From Aerococcus sanguinicola (lineage in GTDB: Bacteria > Bacillota > Bacilli > Lactobacillales > Aerococcaceae), in assembly GCF_008726925.1 (NCBI RefSeq), contig NZ_VYWO01000001.1:806001-870000 (forward strand): a DNA stretch of 64,000 nucleotides, given 5' to 3'. The position numbers were made by a program, and so were the translations under genes. The notes under the pieces were generated by a model. It saw only the letters and a list, made by a program, of their open reading frames with translations. It was not told where the DNA came from and searched no databases. The number at the start of each line of letters is the position of its first letter. The first letter of the stretch is position 1. Shown here piece by piece: positions 52,596-62,764 of this stretch.

Positions 52596-53138
52596 TTATT
52601 TTTGGAACGGCATTCCAATTTGAGTTAATAACTCTTTAGATTCTTCATCAGTATTTGCAGTTGTAACAATTACGATATCCATCCCGCGTACTTTGTCAAC
52701 ATTATCAAAGTCGATTTCAGGGAAGATTAATTGTTCACGGATGCCTAAGGTGTAGTTCCCACGGCCATCGAATGAGCGTTTGCTGATTCCGCGGAAGTCA
52801 CGTACACGTGGCAATGATACAGTGATTAGCTTGTCTAAGAAGTCATACATGCGTTCGCCACGTAGGGTGACTTTAGCACCGATAGGCATTCCTTCACGTA
52901 AACGGAAGCCAGCGATAGATTTCTTAGCATGGGTAATAACTGGTTTTTGACCTGAAATTAAAGTTAACTCTTCAACTGCTTTGTCTAAGTTCTTAGAGTT
53001 AGTTACAGCATCACCAACACCCATGTTGATGACAATTTTGTCAATCTTAGGAGTTTGCATTGGAGAGCTATAATTAAATTTTTCAATTAATGCTGGTACG
53101 ATGTCGTTTGTGTATTTTTCTTTTAAACGATTAGTCAT
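52596..53138 (-). CDS. rplE: 50S ribosomal protein L5
   Basis: A 180-residue L5, part of the 5S rRNA complex in the central protuberance: [37 protein letters not shown] and [17 protein letters not shown]. Confidence 0.98.
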   Translation of the reverse strand: MTNRLKEKYTNDIVPALIEKFNYSSPMQTPKIDKIVINMGVGDAVTNSKNLDKAVEELTLISGQKPVITHAKKSIAGFRLREGMPIGAKVTLRGERMYDFLDKLITVSLPRVRDFRGISKRSFDGRGNYTLGIREQLIFPEIDFDNVDKVRGMDIVIVTTANTDEESKELLTQIGMPFQK

Positions 53139-53161
53139 GTTCTATTGTCCTCCTTCCCGTA

Positions 53162-53470
53162 TTAGTCAATTGCTTCGCCAGATTTACGAGCTACACGTAC
53201 ACGTTTGCCATCTTTTACTTCGATACCTACGCGTGTTTTCTCGCCCGTTTTTGGATCTACTAATTGAACGTTAGAAACATGGATTGGCGCTTCTTCTTCC
53301 ACAATTCCGCCTTGAGGGTTTGCTTGTGAAGGTTTTTGGTGTTTCTTAACAATGTTTACGCCTTCGACAATGACTTTATCTTGTTTTGGTAAAGTTTGCT
53401 TAACTGTTGCTTGCGTTCCTTTATCTTTACCTGCAATCACAATTACAGTATCACCTGTTTTAATACGCAT
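53162..53470 (-). CDS. rplX: 50S ribosomal protein L24
   Basis: A 102-residue assembly-initiating protein with a KOW motif at the start ([20 protein letters not shown]) and a [19 protein letters not shown]-terminal stretch. Confidence 0.98.
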   Translation of the reverse strand: MRIKTGDTVIVIAGKDKGTQATVKQTLPKQDKVIVEGVNIVKKHQKPSQANPQGGIVEEEAPIHVSNVQLVDPKTGEKTRVGIEVKDGKRVRVARKSGEAID

Positions 53471-53498
53471 CGATGGGCACCTCCTTTTTGATCTTTTA

Positions 53499-53867
53499 TT
53501 ATAATACTTCTGGAGCTAGGGAAACAATCTTCATGAAATTGTTTTCGCGCAATTCCCGAGCAACTGGGCCAAAGATACGAGTACCACGAGGTGTCTTGTC
53601 GTCGCGGATAATCACGCATGCATTTTCGTCAAATTTGATGTATGACCCATCTGCACGACGTGTGCCGCTCTTGCTACGAACGATAACAGCTTTGACAACG
53701 TCACCCTTCTTAACAACGCCACCTGGTGTAGCGTTCTTCACTGAACAAACTACGACGTCACCAATATTAGCGGTCTTACGGCCTGATCCGCCGAGTACAC
53801 TAATAGTTAAAACCTCACGAGCGCCTGAGTTATCAGCCACTTTCATACGAGTTTCTGTTTGAATCAT
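53499..53867 (-). CDS. rplN: 50S ribosomal protein L14
   Basis: A 122-residue L14: [20 protein letters not shown] start and [20 protein letters not shown] near the end. It faces the subunit interface. Confidence 0.98.
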   Translation of the reverse strand: MIQTETRMKVADNSGAREVLTISVLGGSGRKTANIGDVVVCSVKNATPGGVVKKGDVVKAVIVRSKSGTRRADGSYIKFDENACVIIRDDKTPRGTRIFGPVARELRENNFMKIVSLAPEVL

Positions 53868-53895
53868 CCTAAAGTATCCTCCTTCCAGTTAATTG

Positions 53896-54159
53896 TTAAA
53901 TGATAACTGATTCTTCAACGATTTCAACAAGACGGAAGTGCTTATCTTTGGATAATGGACGTGTTTCCATAATTCGTACAATATCACCCATTTTTGCTGA
54001 ATTGTTTTCATCATGTGCTTTATATTTTTTAGAGTATTTAATACGTTTTCCATAAGTTGGATGGAATTTAAAAGTATCTACTTGGACAACGATGGTCTTT
54101 TCCATTTTGTCAGAAACAACGCGTCCTTGGTATACTTTACGGTTATTACGTTCTGCCAT
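53896..54159 (-). CDS. rpsQ: 30S ribosomal protein S17
   Basis: An 87-residue OB-fold S17: [20 protein letters not shown] and [20 protein letters not shown]. Confidence 0.98.
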   Translation of the reverse strand: MAERNNRKVYQGRVVSDKMEKTIVVQVDTFKFHPTYGKRIKYSKKYKAHDENNSAKMGDIVRIMETRPLSKDKHFRLVEIVEESVII

Positions 54160-54187
54160 ACTACTGGGTTCCCTCCTTCACTGATGA

Positions 54188-54385
54188 TTACTTAGCTAAT
54201 TCTGCCTGGCGTAGAGCGGTTTTAATACGAGCAATTTCTTTGCGCACTTGTTTGATGCGTGCTGTATTTTCTAACTGACCTGTTGCCAATTGGAATCTGA
54301 GATTGAACAACTCTTGTCTGTATTCTTTTTCCTTTGCTTCAAGTTCAGCAGCGGATAAATTTTTAATTTCTTCAAATTTAGTCAT
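54188..54385 (-). CDS. rpmC: 50S ribosomal protein L29
   Basis: A 65-residue two-helix L29: [20 protein letters not shown] and [11 protein letters not shown]. Its start overlaps the rplP stop by 8 nt. Sits beside the peptide exit tunnel. Confidence 0.98.
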   Translation of the reverse strand: MTKFEEIKNLSAAELEAKEKEYRQELFNLRFQLATGQLENTARIKQVRKEIARIKTALRQAELAK

Positions 54386-54806
54386 TCAGTTCACCACCAA
54401 TTTCACGTTTTACGATTTTGCAACGAACTGGTAATTTATGCATTGCTAAACGAAGCGCTTCTTTTGCAACTTCTTCAGGAACGCCGCCTACTTCGAACAT
54501 GATTTTCCCACGTTTAACGGGAGCAACCCATCCTTCAGGAGCACCTTTACCAGAACCCATCCGAACACCAATAGCTTTTGCGGTATATGATTTATGAGGG
54601 AAGATTTTGATCCAAACTTTCCCGCCACGTTTCATGAAACGTGTCATGGCGATACGCGCAGATTCAATTTGACGGTTAGTAATCCATTTTGAATCTAGAG
54701 CTTGTAGACCGTATTCGCCGTAAGCAATTTCTTTTCCGCCTTTAGCTTCGCCGCGCATTTTACCGCGGAATTCACGTCTATGTTTTACACGTTTTGGTAC
54801 TAACAT
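54378..54806 (-). CDS. rplP: 50S ribosomal protein L16
   Basis: A 142-residue L16: [20 protein letters not shown], the [20 protein letters not shown] motif with the conserved Arg/Gly region near the peptidyl transferase centre. 1 nt gap after rpsC. Confidence 0.98.
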   Translation of the reverse strand: MLVPKRVKHRREFRGKMRGEAKGGKEIAYGEYGLQALDSKWITNRQIESARIAMTRFMKRGGKVWIKIFPHKSYTAKAIGVRMGSGKGAPEGWVAPVKRGKIMFEVGGVPEEVAKEALRLAMHKLPVRCKIVKREIGGELND

Positions 54807-54807
54807 G

Positions 54808-55458
54808 CTATTCCTCCTCTTGATTATTTACTGTAGGAAGGACTTCACCACGACAAATCCATACTTTGACACCGATCTTACCGTAAGTTGTATCTGCTTC
54901 TTCCCATGCATAGTCAATATCTGCACGTAAAGTATGTAATGGAACAGTTCCTTCGTCAGTTGTTTCTGAACGCGCCATATCTGCACCGTTTAAACGGCCG
55001 GAAACCATAACTTTGATCCCTTGAGCGCCAGCTTTCATTGTACGTTGAACGGCTTGTTTTTGCGCACGACGGAAGGCCACACGGTTTTCAAGCTGTTCAC
55101 AAATATTCTTAGCAACTAAGCGTGCATCTAAGTCTGGGTTCTTGATTTCAACCACATTGATGTGTACACGTTTACCTGTTAAGTTATTTAAGCTCTTACG
55201 TAATGCATCAACTTCTGACCCACCTTTACCGATAACCATACCTGGTTTAGCAGTGTGGATGTTTACATTAACCTTGTTAGCAGCACGTTCAATTTCAACG
55301 TTAGAAACTGAAGCTTCGCTCAAGGCTTTGTCAATGTATTCACGGATGCTTAAGTCTTCATGCAAAGTATCTGCGTAATCTTTTTCTGCATACCAGCGTG
55401 CGTCCCAGTCTTTGATAACTCCGATACGCAAACCGGTAGGATTAATTTTTTGACCCAC
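54808..55458 (-). CDS. rpsC: 30S ribosomal protein S3
   Basis: A 216-residue S3 with a KH domain ([20 protein letters not shown]) and the C-terminal [20 protein letters not shown] segment. Forms part of the mRNA entry helicase site. 3 nt gap after rplV. Confidence 0.98.
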   Translation of the reverse strand: MGQKINPTGLRIGVIKDWDARWYAEKDYADTLHEDLSIREYIDKALSEASVSNVEIERAANKVNVNIHTAKPGMVIGKGGSEVDALRKSLNNLTGKRVHINVVEIKNPDLDARLVAKNICEQLENRVAFRRAQKQAVQRTMKAGAQGIKVMVSGRLNGADMARSETTDEGTVPLHTLRADIDYAWEEADTTYGKIGVKVWICRGEVLPTVNNQEEE

Positions 55459-55461
55459 TAA

Positions 55462-55815
55462 TTATTCCTCCCCTGCTTCTTTTACCACAACAGTGATGTG
55501 ACTGGTACGCTTGTTGATTCTTGAGGCGCCACCTTTTGCACGAGGGCGGAAACGTTTCATTGTAGGCCCTTCGTTCACATATGCTTCACTGATAAATAAT
55601 TTGCTGACATCTAAGTCATAGTTGTGTTCTGCATTTGCGATTGCTGAGTTCAACACTTTCTCGATTACAGGCGATGCTGCACGAGGAGTGTTCTTTAGAA
55701 TAGCAATTGCTTCGCCGACTGTCTTGTTACGGATTAAATCGATAACTAAGCGTGCTTTGCGAGCAGAGATGCGAACTGTTCTTGCAGTTGCTTTTGCAGT
55801 TGTTTGTTCTGCCAT
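55462..55815 (-). CDS. rplV: 50S ribosomal protein L22
   Basis: A 117-residue L22: [20 protein letters not shown], and the tunnel-lining hairpin [19 protein letters not shown], the segment where macrolide-resistance changes occur; it looks normal here. Confidence 0.98.
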   Translation of the reverse strand: MAEQTTAKATARTVRISARKARLVIDLIRNKTVGEAIAILKNTPRAASPVIEKVLNSAIANAEHNYDLDVSKLFISEAYVNEGPTMKRFRPRAKGGASRINKRTSHITVVVKEAGEE

Positions 55816-55836
55816 TATTTATTTCCTCCCCTCATC

Positions 55837-56115
55837 TTAACGACGTGTTGCTTTATCGTCTTTCGCATGTCCACGATAAGTACGTGTTGGTACAAATTCA
55901 CCTAATTTGTGGCCAACCATGTCTTCTTGAATGTAAACTGGTACGTGCTTGCGTCCATCATAAACAGCGATTGTTAACCCGATGAAGTTAGGGAAAATCG
56001 TTGAACGACGTGACCAGGTTTTGATTACTGATTTTTTGTCGGCATCTTGCTGTGCTTCCACTTTTTTCATTAAATGGTCGTCACAGAAAGGCCCTTTCTT
56101 AATACTGCGGCTCAT
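55837..56115 (-). CDS. rpsS: 30S ribosomal protein S19
   Basis: A 92-residue S19: [40 protein letters not shown] and [15 protein letters not shown]. Confidence 0.98.
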   Translation of the reverse strand: MSRSIKKGPFCDDHLMKKVEAQQDADKKSVIKTWSRRSTIFPNFIGLTIAVYDGRKHVPVYIQEDMVGHKLGEFVPTRTYRGHAKDDKATRR

Positions 56116-56154
56116 ATATTTGGCTCCTTTCGTATCTCCTATTTAATGGAAGTG

Positions 56155-56985
56155 CTATTTGTTACGACGACGAACAATAAGTTTATTGCTGCGTGCGTTC
56201 TTATCACGTGTCTTGATCCCACGAGCAGGTTTGCCCCAAGGTGTCATTTGAACCTTACGTCCGATTGGTGCACGACCTTCACCACCACCGTGAGGGTGAT
56301 CGTTAGGGTTCATAACAGAACCACGAACGGTTGGACGTTTGCCTAACCAGCGTGAACGACCTGCTTTACCAACAGTAACAAGTTCATGTTGTTCATTACC
56401 AACAGAACCAACTGTTGCGCGGCAAGTGCCTAAGATCATACGAACTTCGCCTGAGCTCAATTTAACCAGTACGTATTTGTCTTCTTTACCTAATACTTGA
56501 GCGCTTGTCCCAGCTGCACGAACTAATTGGCCACCTTTACCTGGCTTAGTTTCGATATTGTGGATAACAGTACCCACTGGGATAGAGCGTAATGGTAGGG
56601 CGTTACCTACTTTAATGTCGGCATTTTCACCAGACATGATGCGGGTCCCTACTTTAAGGCCCTTAGGTGCGATGATGTAAGCTTTGACACCGTCAGTATA
56701 GTGGATTAAAGCAATGTTTGCTGAACGATTTGGATCGTATTCGATTGCCTTAACAACACCTTCGATATCATCTTTGTTACGTTTGAAGTCGATAATACGG
56801 TAAGCTTGCTTGTGGCCGCCTCCGTGGTGACGAACTGTGATGCTACCACGGTTATTACGACCTGCACGCTTGCTTTGTTTTTCTAAGAGGGTTTTCTCAG
56901 GAGTCGATTTAGTGATTTCTGAGAAGTCATAACCTGACATGTTACGACGACCATTAGAAGTAGCTTTATATTTTTTAATCGCCAC
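56155..56985 (-). CDS. rplB: 50S ribosomal protein L2
   Basis: A 276-residue L2, close to the peptidyl transferase centre: [20 protein letters not shown], and [20 protein letters not shown] with the conserved His. Confidence 0.98.
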   Translation of the reverse strand: MAIKKYKATSNGRRNMSGYDFSEITKSTPEKTLLEKQSKRAGRNNRGSITVRHHGGGHKQAYRIIDFKRNKDDIEGVVKAIEYDPNRSANIALIHYTDGVKAYIIAPKGLKVGTRIMSGENADIKVGNALPLRSIPVGTVIHNIETKPGKGGQLVRAAGTSAQVLGKEDKYVLVKLSSGEVRMILGTCRATVGSVGNEQHELVTVGKAGRSRWLGKRPTVRGSVMNPNDHPHGGGEGRAPIGRKVQMTPWGKPARGIKTRDKNARSNKLIVRRRNK

Positions 56986-57003
56986 GTTCGTTTCCTCCTA
57001 TTC

Positions 57004-57297
57004 TTATTCTGCGTCTTCTGCGCCGAAGATTTCGATTGCGTCGCCTTCAGCTAAAGTCACGATTGCTTTACGGGTCTTACGGGTATAACCAGCGTAGCGG
57101 CCCATACGTTTTAATTTACCTTTCACGTTCATGATGTTTACTTTAACAACAGTTACGTCGAAGATTTCTTCAATGGCATGTTTAACTGCTGCTTTATTGG
57201 CGTTTACATCAACTTCGAAGGTATATTTGTTGTCGTCCATGGCATCCATTGATGCTTCAGTAATGACTGGACGTTTGATAATGTCATGTGCTGTCAT
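57004..57297 (-). CDS. rplW: 50S ribosomal protein L23
   Basis: A 97-residue L23 that forms the docking site for trigger factor and SRP at the tunnel exit: [20 protein letters not shown] and [20 protein letters not shown]. Its ATG overlaps the rplD stop by one base. Confidence 0.98.
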   Translation of the reverse strand: MTAHDIIKRPVITEASMDAMDDNKYTFEVDVNANKAAVKHAIEEIFDVTVVKVNIMNVKGKLKRMGRYAGYTRKTRKAIVTLAEGDAIEIFGAEDAE

Positions 57298-57920
57298 TAT
57301 GCAAGTACCTCCTCTAGATCAGAAAGTGCAGATTGCGTAATGATAACTTTTTCATTGTTTACGAGGTCATAAACATTTACGTTCTTTTCGTCAACAACGG
57401 TTACCTTAGCCAAGTTACGGGCAGCGCGGGCTGCTTCTTGGTTGTCAGCATCGATTACGGCAAGCACTTTGCTGTCAACATTTAAGTTGTTTAATACAGC
57501 TTTGAATTCTTTAGTTTTAGCTTGGTCGAAGTTTAAAGCGTCCACTACGATTAAATTACCTTCAGCAACTTTTTGTGATAGCACAGATTTAAGCGCTAAA
57601 CGACGTACCTTGCGAGGTAATTTGTATTGGTAAGAGCGTGGAGTTGGTCCGAATGCGCGGCCACCGCCTACCCATTGAGGAGAACGGATTGAGCCTTGAC
57701 GTGCACGGCCAGTCCCTTTTTGACGCCATGGTTTACGGCCACCGCCGCTTACTTCGCCACGTGATTTCACATCGTGGGTCCCTTGGCGTAAAGAAGCTTG
57801 TTGCATAATTACAACATCATAGATTGCGTTTTCGTTTGGTTCAATTGCGAATACGTTATCGTTTAAGTTGATTTCGCCTGCTTGTGAACCATCTTGTTTA
57901 AATACTGTTACATTAGCCAT
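57297..57920 (-). CDS. rplD: 50S ribosomal protein L4
   Basis: A 207-residue L4. The tunnel loop ([20 protein letters not shown]) is intact and of normal length; macrolide-resistance changes fall here. In other bacteria L4 autoregulates the S10 operon. Confidence 0.98.
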   Translation of the reverse strand: MANVTVFKQDGSQAGEINLNDNVFAIEPNENAIYDVVIMQQASLRQGTHDVKSRGEVSGGGRKPWRQKGTGRARQGSIRSPQWVGGGRAFGPTPRSYQYKLPRKVRRLALKSVLSQKVAEGNLIVVDALNFDQAKTKEFKAVLNNLNVDSKVLAVIDADNQEAARAARNLAKVTVVDEKNVNVYDLVNNEKVIITQSALSDLEEVLA

Positions 57921-57946
57921 TCTGAAATTCCTCCCTTCCTCAATTA

Positions 57947-58582
57947 TTAGGCTTGTGCGCTGTTAGCACTTTTAATTTCTACTAATGATTTCTTAGCACC
58001 AGGTACATTCCCTTTAATCAGGATAGCGTTTTGGTCAGCTAAGACTTTAACGATTTCTAGGTTTTGGATTGTCACTGTGTTGCCACCCATGCGGCCTGGA
58101 AGAGCTTTGCCCTTGAATACTTTAGAAGCATCAGAAGCCATACCCATTGAACCAGCTGCACGGTGGTAATGTGAACCGTGTGACATTGGACCACGTTGTT
58201 GACCATGACGTTTGATCGCGCCTTGGAAACCTTTACCTTTAGAAGTTCCCGTTACATCGACAATGTCGCCTGCTTGGAAGATATCTACCGTTACTTCTTT
58301 ACCTACTTCGTACTCTCCAAGCTCTACATTACGAAATTCGCGAATGAAGCGCTTAGGAGTAGTTTCTGCTTTTGCTACATGACCTTTTTCAGGTTTGTTA
58401 GCTAATACTTCACGTTTATCGTCGAAACCTAATTGCACTGCTTCGTAACCATCTGTTTCATTAGATTTTACTTGCAACACAACGTTAGGAGTCACTTCGA
58501 CAACAGTTACAGGAACTAATTCGCCTGACTCAGTAAAGTATTGCGTCATCCCTACTTTTTTACCTAAGATTCCTTTAGTCAT
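57947..58582 (-). CDS. rplC: 50S ribosomal protein L3
   Basis: A 211-residue L3: [40 protein letters not shown] and the [18 protein letters not shown] end. Its central loop reaches the peptidyl transferase centre. 76-bp gap after rpsJ. Confidence 0.98.
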   Translation of the reverse strand: MTKGILGKKVGMTQYFTESGELVPVTVVEVTPNVVLQVKSNETDGYEAVQLGFDDKREVLANKPEKGHVAKAETTPKRFIREFRNVELGEYEVGKEVTVDIFQAGDIVDVTGTSKGKGFQGAIKRHGQQRGPMSHGSHYHRAAGSMGMASDASKVFKGKALPGRMGGNTVTIQNLEIVKVLADQNAILIKGNVPGAKKSLVEIKSANSAQA

Positions 58583-58658
58583 GATTACACCTCCGTAATT
58601 TTTTAAATTTGATAACTAAATTAATGCGAAGTTCTACAACTTCTCTAGGATAATGGAA

Positions 58659-58967
58659 TTAAAGTTTGATTTCAATGTTAACGCCTGACGGTAAGTCTAA
58701 TTTCATTAGTGCATCAACCGTCTTAGGTGTTGGATTTACGATATCCACTAAACGTTTGTGGGTACGTAGTTCGAATTGTTCCCGTGAATCTTTGTACTTG
58801 TGTGTCGCACGGATTACGGTAAATAATGAACGTTCAGTTGGAAGTGGAACAGGTCCAGCAACCTCTGCCCCTGTACGTTTTGCAGTTTCTACGATTTTTT
58901 GTGCGGATTGATCAAGCGCACGGTGTTCGTAAGCTTTTAAGCGGATACGAATTTTTTGTTTTGCCAT
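58659..58967 (-). CDS. rpsJ: 30S ribosomal protein S10 (NusE)
   Basis: 102 residues from [20 protein letters not shown]. The open frame extends upstream to 59060, but only ATG 58967 has GGAGGA at proper spacing and gives the family length. First gene of the S10-spc run; also a transcription antitermination factor. Confidence 0.98.
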   Translation of the reverse strand: MAKQKIRIRLKAYEHRALDQSAQKIVETAKRTGAEVAGPVPLPTERSLFTVIRATHKYKDSREQFELRTHKRLVDIVNPTPKTVDALMKLDLPSGVNIEIKL

Positions 58968-59131
58968 GTTTGTTTCCTCCTCGTCAGTTTTTATAAATTG
59001 ACTTGCTCCGCGTAAATGACCGGCCCGCCCTCTATGGCAAAGCGTCCGGGCGTGTCGCAACCTTACGCATCAAAGCTCCTCAACCCATTGATTTATATGG
59101 GTTTGCACCCTTTCTGGTGGGCACTCGTAAT
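58968..59131 (-). other. Structured 5' leader of the S10 operon
   Basis: About 155 nt between the promoter and rpsJ. It contains an ACCCAT/ATGGGT hairpin near 59086-59106, a GCCCACC/GGGTGC region near 59107-59123, and a GC-rich CGCCCGGACG...GGGCGGGCCGG block near 59018-59057. Possible site of ribosomal-protein autoregulation; the ligand is not known. Confidence 0.45.
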
Positions 59132-59160
59132 ATTATACAGATAGTTAATGGATATTTCAA
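59132..59160 (-). promoter_or_regulatory. Promoter of the S10-spc ribosomal operon
   Basis: -35 TTGAAA (59155-59160), 17-bp spacer, -10 TATAAT (59132-59137). Near-consensus. Confidence 0.88.
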
Positions 59161-59263
59161 GCTTTTTCGCGATTTTTTTATATTTCTTTCTATAGATTAA
59201 AAAACAAGTTTTTGAAGACAACGCGACCTAGTGAGTCCTTATTTGATACCAAGAGGTCAGCAA

Positions 59264-59295
59264 GCAAAAACCTCCCTAGTCAGGCTAGGGAGGTC
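59264..59295 (-). terminator. Terminator of the flavin gene cluster
   Basis: CCTCCCTAG/CTAGGGAGG perfect stem with a 5-nt loop, then five T's on the minus strand. Lies ~80 bp after the FMN reductase-PAS gene. The sequence from 59161 to 59263 is AT-rich and shows no gene. Confidence 0.88.
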
Positions 59296-59377
59296 AAAGC
59301 TAGTATTAGCTACTAATTCAAAAGAAGCTTTTGCAGTTACTGATCTTAAGCCTTCTTATTCTAAAACGACTGCTTCC

Positions 59378-60658
59378 TTAGGCTTCTGAAGCTCCAGAGT
59401 CAATATCGGTTTCGCCTGTTGCTTCGGCTTCACTGGCACTAGAAGAAAGGTCAGTGGAGTCACTATCACTAGCCCCGCTGTCAGCGTCTGAACTGTCGGA
59501 GTCATCCGTTCCCCAGGCACCGCCCATGGAGGCACCTGAATCAGCATCGGTTGAGCCGACAAGTTCTTGACCCGTTTGTTCTAGGTACCAGTCAATGACA
59601 GGCTGGAGGTCGAGAACGTGTTCATTAATCCCACGATATTTGCCCTCTTCATCATGCATAGCCACATAATTATGGACGACATAGTGATCTTTGTGGATCG
59701 GCACATGGACGTGAACGCCGTCGAGGTTGCCTGAGCGCAATTGCGAGATGACCCATGAAACATTCTTATAGGCCCGTGGTGGGTGGACATTCCCTAATGG
59801 CTTACCCACATCCGGCTCAAAGCGGGAAGCAAACATCTCTTCGCCAGGTTTTACCCGGTTATAATAGAGGTATTGGTTATTCTCATCCGCATAAGTCAGC
59901 TCTAAGGGGATGGTCTTAAGGAACCAATTCAATTGGTCCACAGTGAGCAAGCCACGGTCTAACTTAACATAAGTATCACCTGATACCGCACCAACTTTTT
60001 CAGCAGCTTTTTCTACCCATTCAGGGTCGGTCATATCAACGCCTTCAATGGTCGTATCCGTGCCTTTCTGAGCGGTTAAGTCTTCATCTGGGAATTTATG
60101 GGTATATTCAAGCGGTTTGAGGGCTTCCACATACTTGATAAATTTCTTCAAGGATTCGCGCAGGAAGTGAACGGTCTCTTGGTCTTTCAAGCGACCTTCA
60201 GCATCAAAGGCGGTCTGGCAGTTGCCCAGCAAGAACTCTTGACCTGGCATGACCAAGGCATCGATACCTGGTGCTTCTAAGATTTGACGGAGGTGGAGCT
60301 GTGACCGGGAAGTTCCTTGGTCTAGATAAGAAGCCCCGACAATCTTAACCGGCTTATTCTTCAGCGGATGAACCGTGAAGGACAACCATTCTAATAAACT
60401 CTTCAAGGGGCCAGGGATAGTATGGTTGTGTTCGGGTACAGCAATAATCACCCCATCTGCTTGGAGGATCTTCCGATTAATGGTATGGAGGGGACCCTCA
60501 ACCATTAATTCGGGATGATCTTGGTTGAAGAGGGGGAGGTGTTTAATCTCTACAATCTCTAGGTCGAACAGATCCGTAAATTCCGATTGGATATAATGAA
60601 GCAATTGGCGATTATATGACTTATCACCTGCTGATCCAACAATTCCTACGATTCTCAT
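59378..60658 (-). CDS. NAD(P)H-dependent FMN reductase fused to a PAS-like domain, acidic Ser/Asp tail
   Basis: A 426-residue three-part protein. Residues 1-~175 are a flavodoxin-like FMN reductase: RIVGIVGSAGDKSYNRQLLH, VIIAVPEHNHTIPGPLKSLL and GTSRSQLHLRQILEAPG. Residues ~235-365 look like the PAS_10 domain found at the end of DUF438 proteins (ELTYADENNQYLYYNRVKPG, FEPDVGKPLGNVHPPRA, DGVHVHVPI). The last ~60 residues are low-complexity Asp/Ser/Gly/Ala. The ATG overlaps the stop of the preceding FMN reductase by one base, so the two are translationally coupled. Likely electron transfer to a partner; acceptor unknown. Confidence 0.82.
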   Translation of the reverse strand: MRIVGIVGSAGDKSYNRQLLHYIQSEFTDLFDLEIVEIKHLPLFNQDHPELMVEGPLHTINRKILQADGVIIAVPEHNHTIPGPLKSLLEWLSFTVHPLKNKPVKIVGASYLDQGTSRSQLHLRQILEAPGIDALVMPGQEFLLGNCQTAFDAEGRLKDQETVHFLRESLKKFIKYVEALKPLEYTHKFPDEDLTAQKGTDTTIEGVDMTDPEWVEKAAEKVGAVSGDTYVKLDRGLLTVDQLNWFLKTIPLELTYADENNQYLYYNRVKPGEEMFASRFEPDVGKPLGNVHPPRAYKNVSWVISQLRSGNLDGVHVHVPIHKDHYVVHNYVAMHDEEGKYRGINEHVLDLQPVIDWYLEQTGQELVGSTDADSGASMGGAWGTDDSDSSDADSGASDSDSTDLSSSASEAEATGETDIDSGASEA

Positions 60659-61284
60659 TAGGCGTCTCCTTTCTCTGCTTCATCTTGCCAAGAGAAGCTC
60701 TTCACTTCTGCCTTAACATCTTCATTATTCGCTACAAATTCATTGGTGTAATCAATGTAGTTAAGGAAGGAATCGAACATGTTTTCCAGTTGCTTAACTT
60801 CTTCAGGATCCTTCAAAGCCCCATCTTCATCGAAAGCTTGCAGGGAGAAGCCGAGCAGGAATTCTTCGTTCGGCATAACCCGCGACCGGATGTCTGGTGA
60901 ATCCAGGATCTGGCGCAAGTGCATTTGGGCCCGGGAAGAGCCTAGGCGTCCATATGAAGCCCCCGTGATCATCACTGGCTTGTCAGCTAGTGGGTACTGG
61001 TGGTAGGACAACCAGTGCAGGGCGTTAGTTAAGGCTGAAGTAATGGTATGGTTATATTCCGGTGTACTAATGACCACACCATCTGCTTGGTCAATACGTT
61101 CTCCTAATTTTAGGGCCAAGTCTGGCACCTTGCCTTCCTCATTCTTAGCGAAGAGGGGCAGGCCATCGATTTCAATAATATCGAATGCTGCCTGGTCTTT
61201 GAAGTGTTCCTTCATATACTTTAAGAGGTCGCGGTTGGTCGAATTCTTGGAATTCGTTCCAACAATAGCTGCAATTTTTTTCAT
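60658..61284 (-). CDS. NAD(P)H-dependent FMN reductase
   Basis: A 208-residue flavodoxin-like oxidoreductase, paralogous to the first domain of the next gene: KIAAIVGTNSKNSTNRDLLK, VVISTPEYNHTITSALTNAL and GSSRAQMHLRQILDSPD. It would reduce free or bound FMN with NAD(P)H. The second of two adjacent ATGs (61284) is better placed after GGAAGG. Followed with a one-base overlap by the PAS-fused reductase and preceded by ApbE, which fits a flavin electron-transfer operon. Confidence 0.88.
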   Translation of the reverse strand: MKKIAAIVGTNSKNSTNRDLLKYMKEHFKDQAAFDIIEIDGLPLFAKNEEGKVPDLALKLGERIDQADGVVISTPEYNHTITSALTNALHWLSYHQYPLADKPVMITGASYGRLGSSRAQMHLRQILDSPDIRSRVMPNEEFLLGFSLQAFDEDGALKDPEEVKQLENMFDSFLNYIDYTNEFVANNEDVKAEVKSFSWQDEAEKGDA

Positions 61285-61309
61285 CATTGCCTTCCTTTCT
61301 ATTCATGCA

Positions 61310-62251
61310 TTATTTCAATACTTGTAAACGATCTAAGAGGCCACGACTGGCTAAGAGACGGCCTTGCTTGTCGATAACTAGGGCTTGGTAGTCTCTAGCC
61401 TGGGCCAATTCAGCTTGGATCTCAACCAGGCTCATCGGGTAGAGGCGGGTGGTCCAAACTTCGGCCATTACTGACTGGTCGCTTAAGACGCTCACGCTAG
61501 CGACTTCATTCTCAACCGGATAACCCGTCCGACTGTCAAATATATGCTGGTAGAAATGGCCATCTACTTCCAAATTTCGCTCATAGCCTCCTGAGGTGAC
61601 CACGGACTGATTGTGGACCTGGAGCACTGCGCAATTCTGCCCTCTTGGCTTACGAGGGTCTTGGATTCCAATCCGCCAATCCGACTCAGTGGGTCGCTTG
61701 GGAGGCGGTCCATAAACTTTCACATTTCCTCCCAGGTTGATCATAGCAGACTGGGCGCCTGCTCGAACAAAGTCGTCCATAATCTGATCAGCGAAATAGC
61801 CCTTAGCCAGGGCGCCCAAGTCAATCTCCATTCCCTCCTGGGCCAAATAAACCTCCTGGCTAGCTTCTTTCAGCTTAATTTGCCGGGGATCTATCTTCTC
61901 CAGGCAAGCTGCAATGGCTTGACGCGATGGTTTATGGGCGCCTTCAAAGCCGATCCCCCATAGCTTAACTAGGGGCCCAATGGCAATATTTAAGCGGCCC
62001 TTGGAAGCGATGCTCTGGTCTTTGCCTAATTGAATAAGCTCGAAGAGGTCTGGATCCACCGCCATGGGGGCCTGGCCAGCTCTTTGGTTGACCTGCATCA
62101 ATTGCGACGACGCGTCATTGGCACTGAAGCGTTCATTATAGTCATAGAGCTTCTGGACAGCATGGGCCAGTAAAGTCTTAGCCTCTTCATGGCAGACATA
62201 GAGGTCTATCCAAGTCCCCATCAAACGTATTCTACGCTTAGCCTCTGTCAT
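61310..62251 (-). CDS. apbE: FAD:protein FMN transferase (ApbE family), no signal peptide
   Basis: A 313-residue ApbE-type enzyme that attaches FMN covalently to a Thr/Ser of target flavoproteins. Motifs: MGTWIDLYV start, LNIAIGPLVKLWGIG, IDLGALAKGYFAD, MINLGGNVKVYG and HIFDSRTGYPV. The late motif that is usually (A)DALSTA reads MAEVWTTRLY, so a metal-site Asp may be replaced. No lipobox or signal peptide: it should act in the cytosol, unlike the lipoprotein ApbE of extracellular electron transfer. Target, perhaps a fumarate-reductase-like protein, is not in the window. Confidence 0.9.
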   Translation of the reverse strand: MTEAKRRIRLMGTWIDLYVCHEEAKTLLAHAVQKLYDYNERFSANDASSQLMQVNQRAGQAPMAVDPDLFELIQLGKDQSIASKGRLNIAIGPLVKLWGIGFEGAHKPSRQAIAACLEKIDPRQIKLKEASQEVYLAQEGMEIDLGALAKGYFADQIMDDFVRAGAQSAMINLGGNVKVYGPPPKRPTESDWRIGIQDPRKPRGQNCAVLQVHNQSVVTSGGYERNLEVDGHFYQHIFDSRTGYPVENEVASVSVLSDQSVMAEVWTTRLYPMSLVEIQAELAQARDYQALVIDKQGRLLASRGLLDRLQVLK

Positions 62252-62263
62252 TAGCGATCCCTC

Positions 62264-62647
62264 CTAGTCATGAATGGTCTTAATCCGAAAGAAGAGGAAA
62301 TAACCAAAGCAGAGCCCACAAATTATGATGAAGAGGCGCACTGGCCACAAGGGGACAAAGTAAATGGAAATTCCCATCACCAAGTAGGTAAAGATCAGAA
62401 TCTGCCACTTCTTCCGCCAACGAATACCACCCGTACGCTCATATTCTCCGACATAGATTTGATAGAGTCGGGTATTTTCCAACCAATGACGAAAGCGTTT
62501 GGAACTGCGGGCAAAGAACCAGGCGGAGAGTAAGAGTAGAGGCGTTGTCGGCAAAACGGGCAAAACAACTCCGATGGCTCCAATTAGGAAGGAAAGAAAA
62601 CCCAAGACAATATAAAGTTTTCGTTTGATACGATCCTCTCCTCTCAA
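62264..62647 (-). CDS. DUF454 (YbaN-like) small membrane protein
   Basis: About 127 residues with three or four membrane segments. The family motif LGAIGVVLPVLPTTPLLLL-type is seen as GAIGVVLPVLPTTPLLLLSA, followed by FARSSKRFRHWLENTRLY. Function unknown. The start is unclear: the only in-frame start at the 5' end is TTG 62647, which lies inside the GAGGAGAGG site itself, so initiation may use an unusual codon a few triplets downstream. It ends 12 nt before apbE, suggesting co-transcription. Confidence 0.75.
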   Translation of the reverse strand: MRGEDRIKRKLYIVLGFLSFLIGAIGVVLPVLPTTPLLLLSAWFFARSSKRFRHWLENTRLYQIYVGEYERTGGIRWRKKWQILIFTYLVMGISIYFVPLWPVRLFIIICGLCFGYFLFFRIKTIHD

Positions 62648-62710
62648 TTTAATACAAGCTTTTTCCCCAGTGTAACATAAGATAAACTTTTAAACTAGGA
62701 AAAAGCCAGC

Positions 62711-62741
62711 AAAAAAAGGCGGAAGCCCATGCTCCCGCCCT
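62711..62741 (-). terminator. Terminator after the acyl-CoA dehydrogenase-like gene
   Basis: GGCGGGAGC/GCTTCCGCC stem with loop ATGG, seven T's on the minus strand. It separates the CMD-ACAD pair from the DUF454-apbE-FMN reductase group. Confidence 0.85.
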
Positions 62742-62764
62742 GGTAAAGAAATCGTCAACATTTA

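Noticed and set aside
58968..59060. 31-residue extension of S10
   Set aside because: It lies in the operon leader and the conserved protein starts at 58967.
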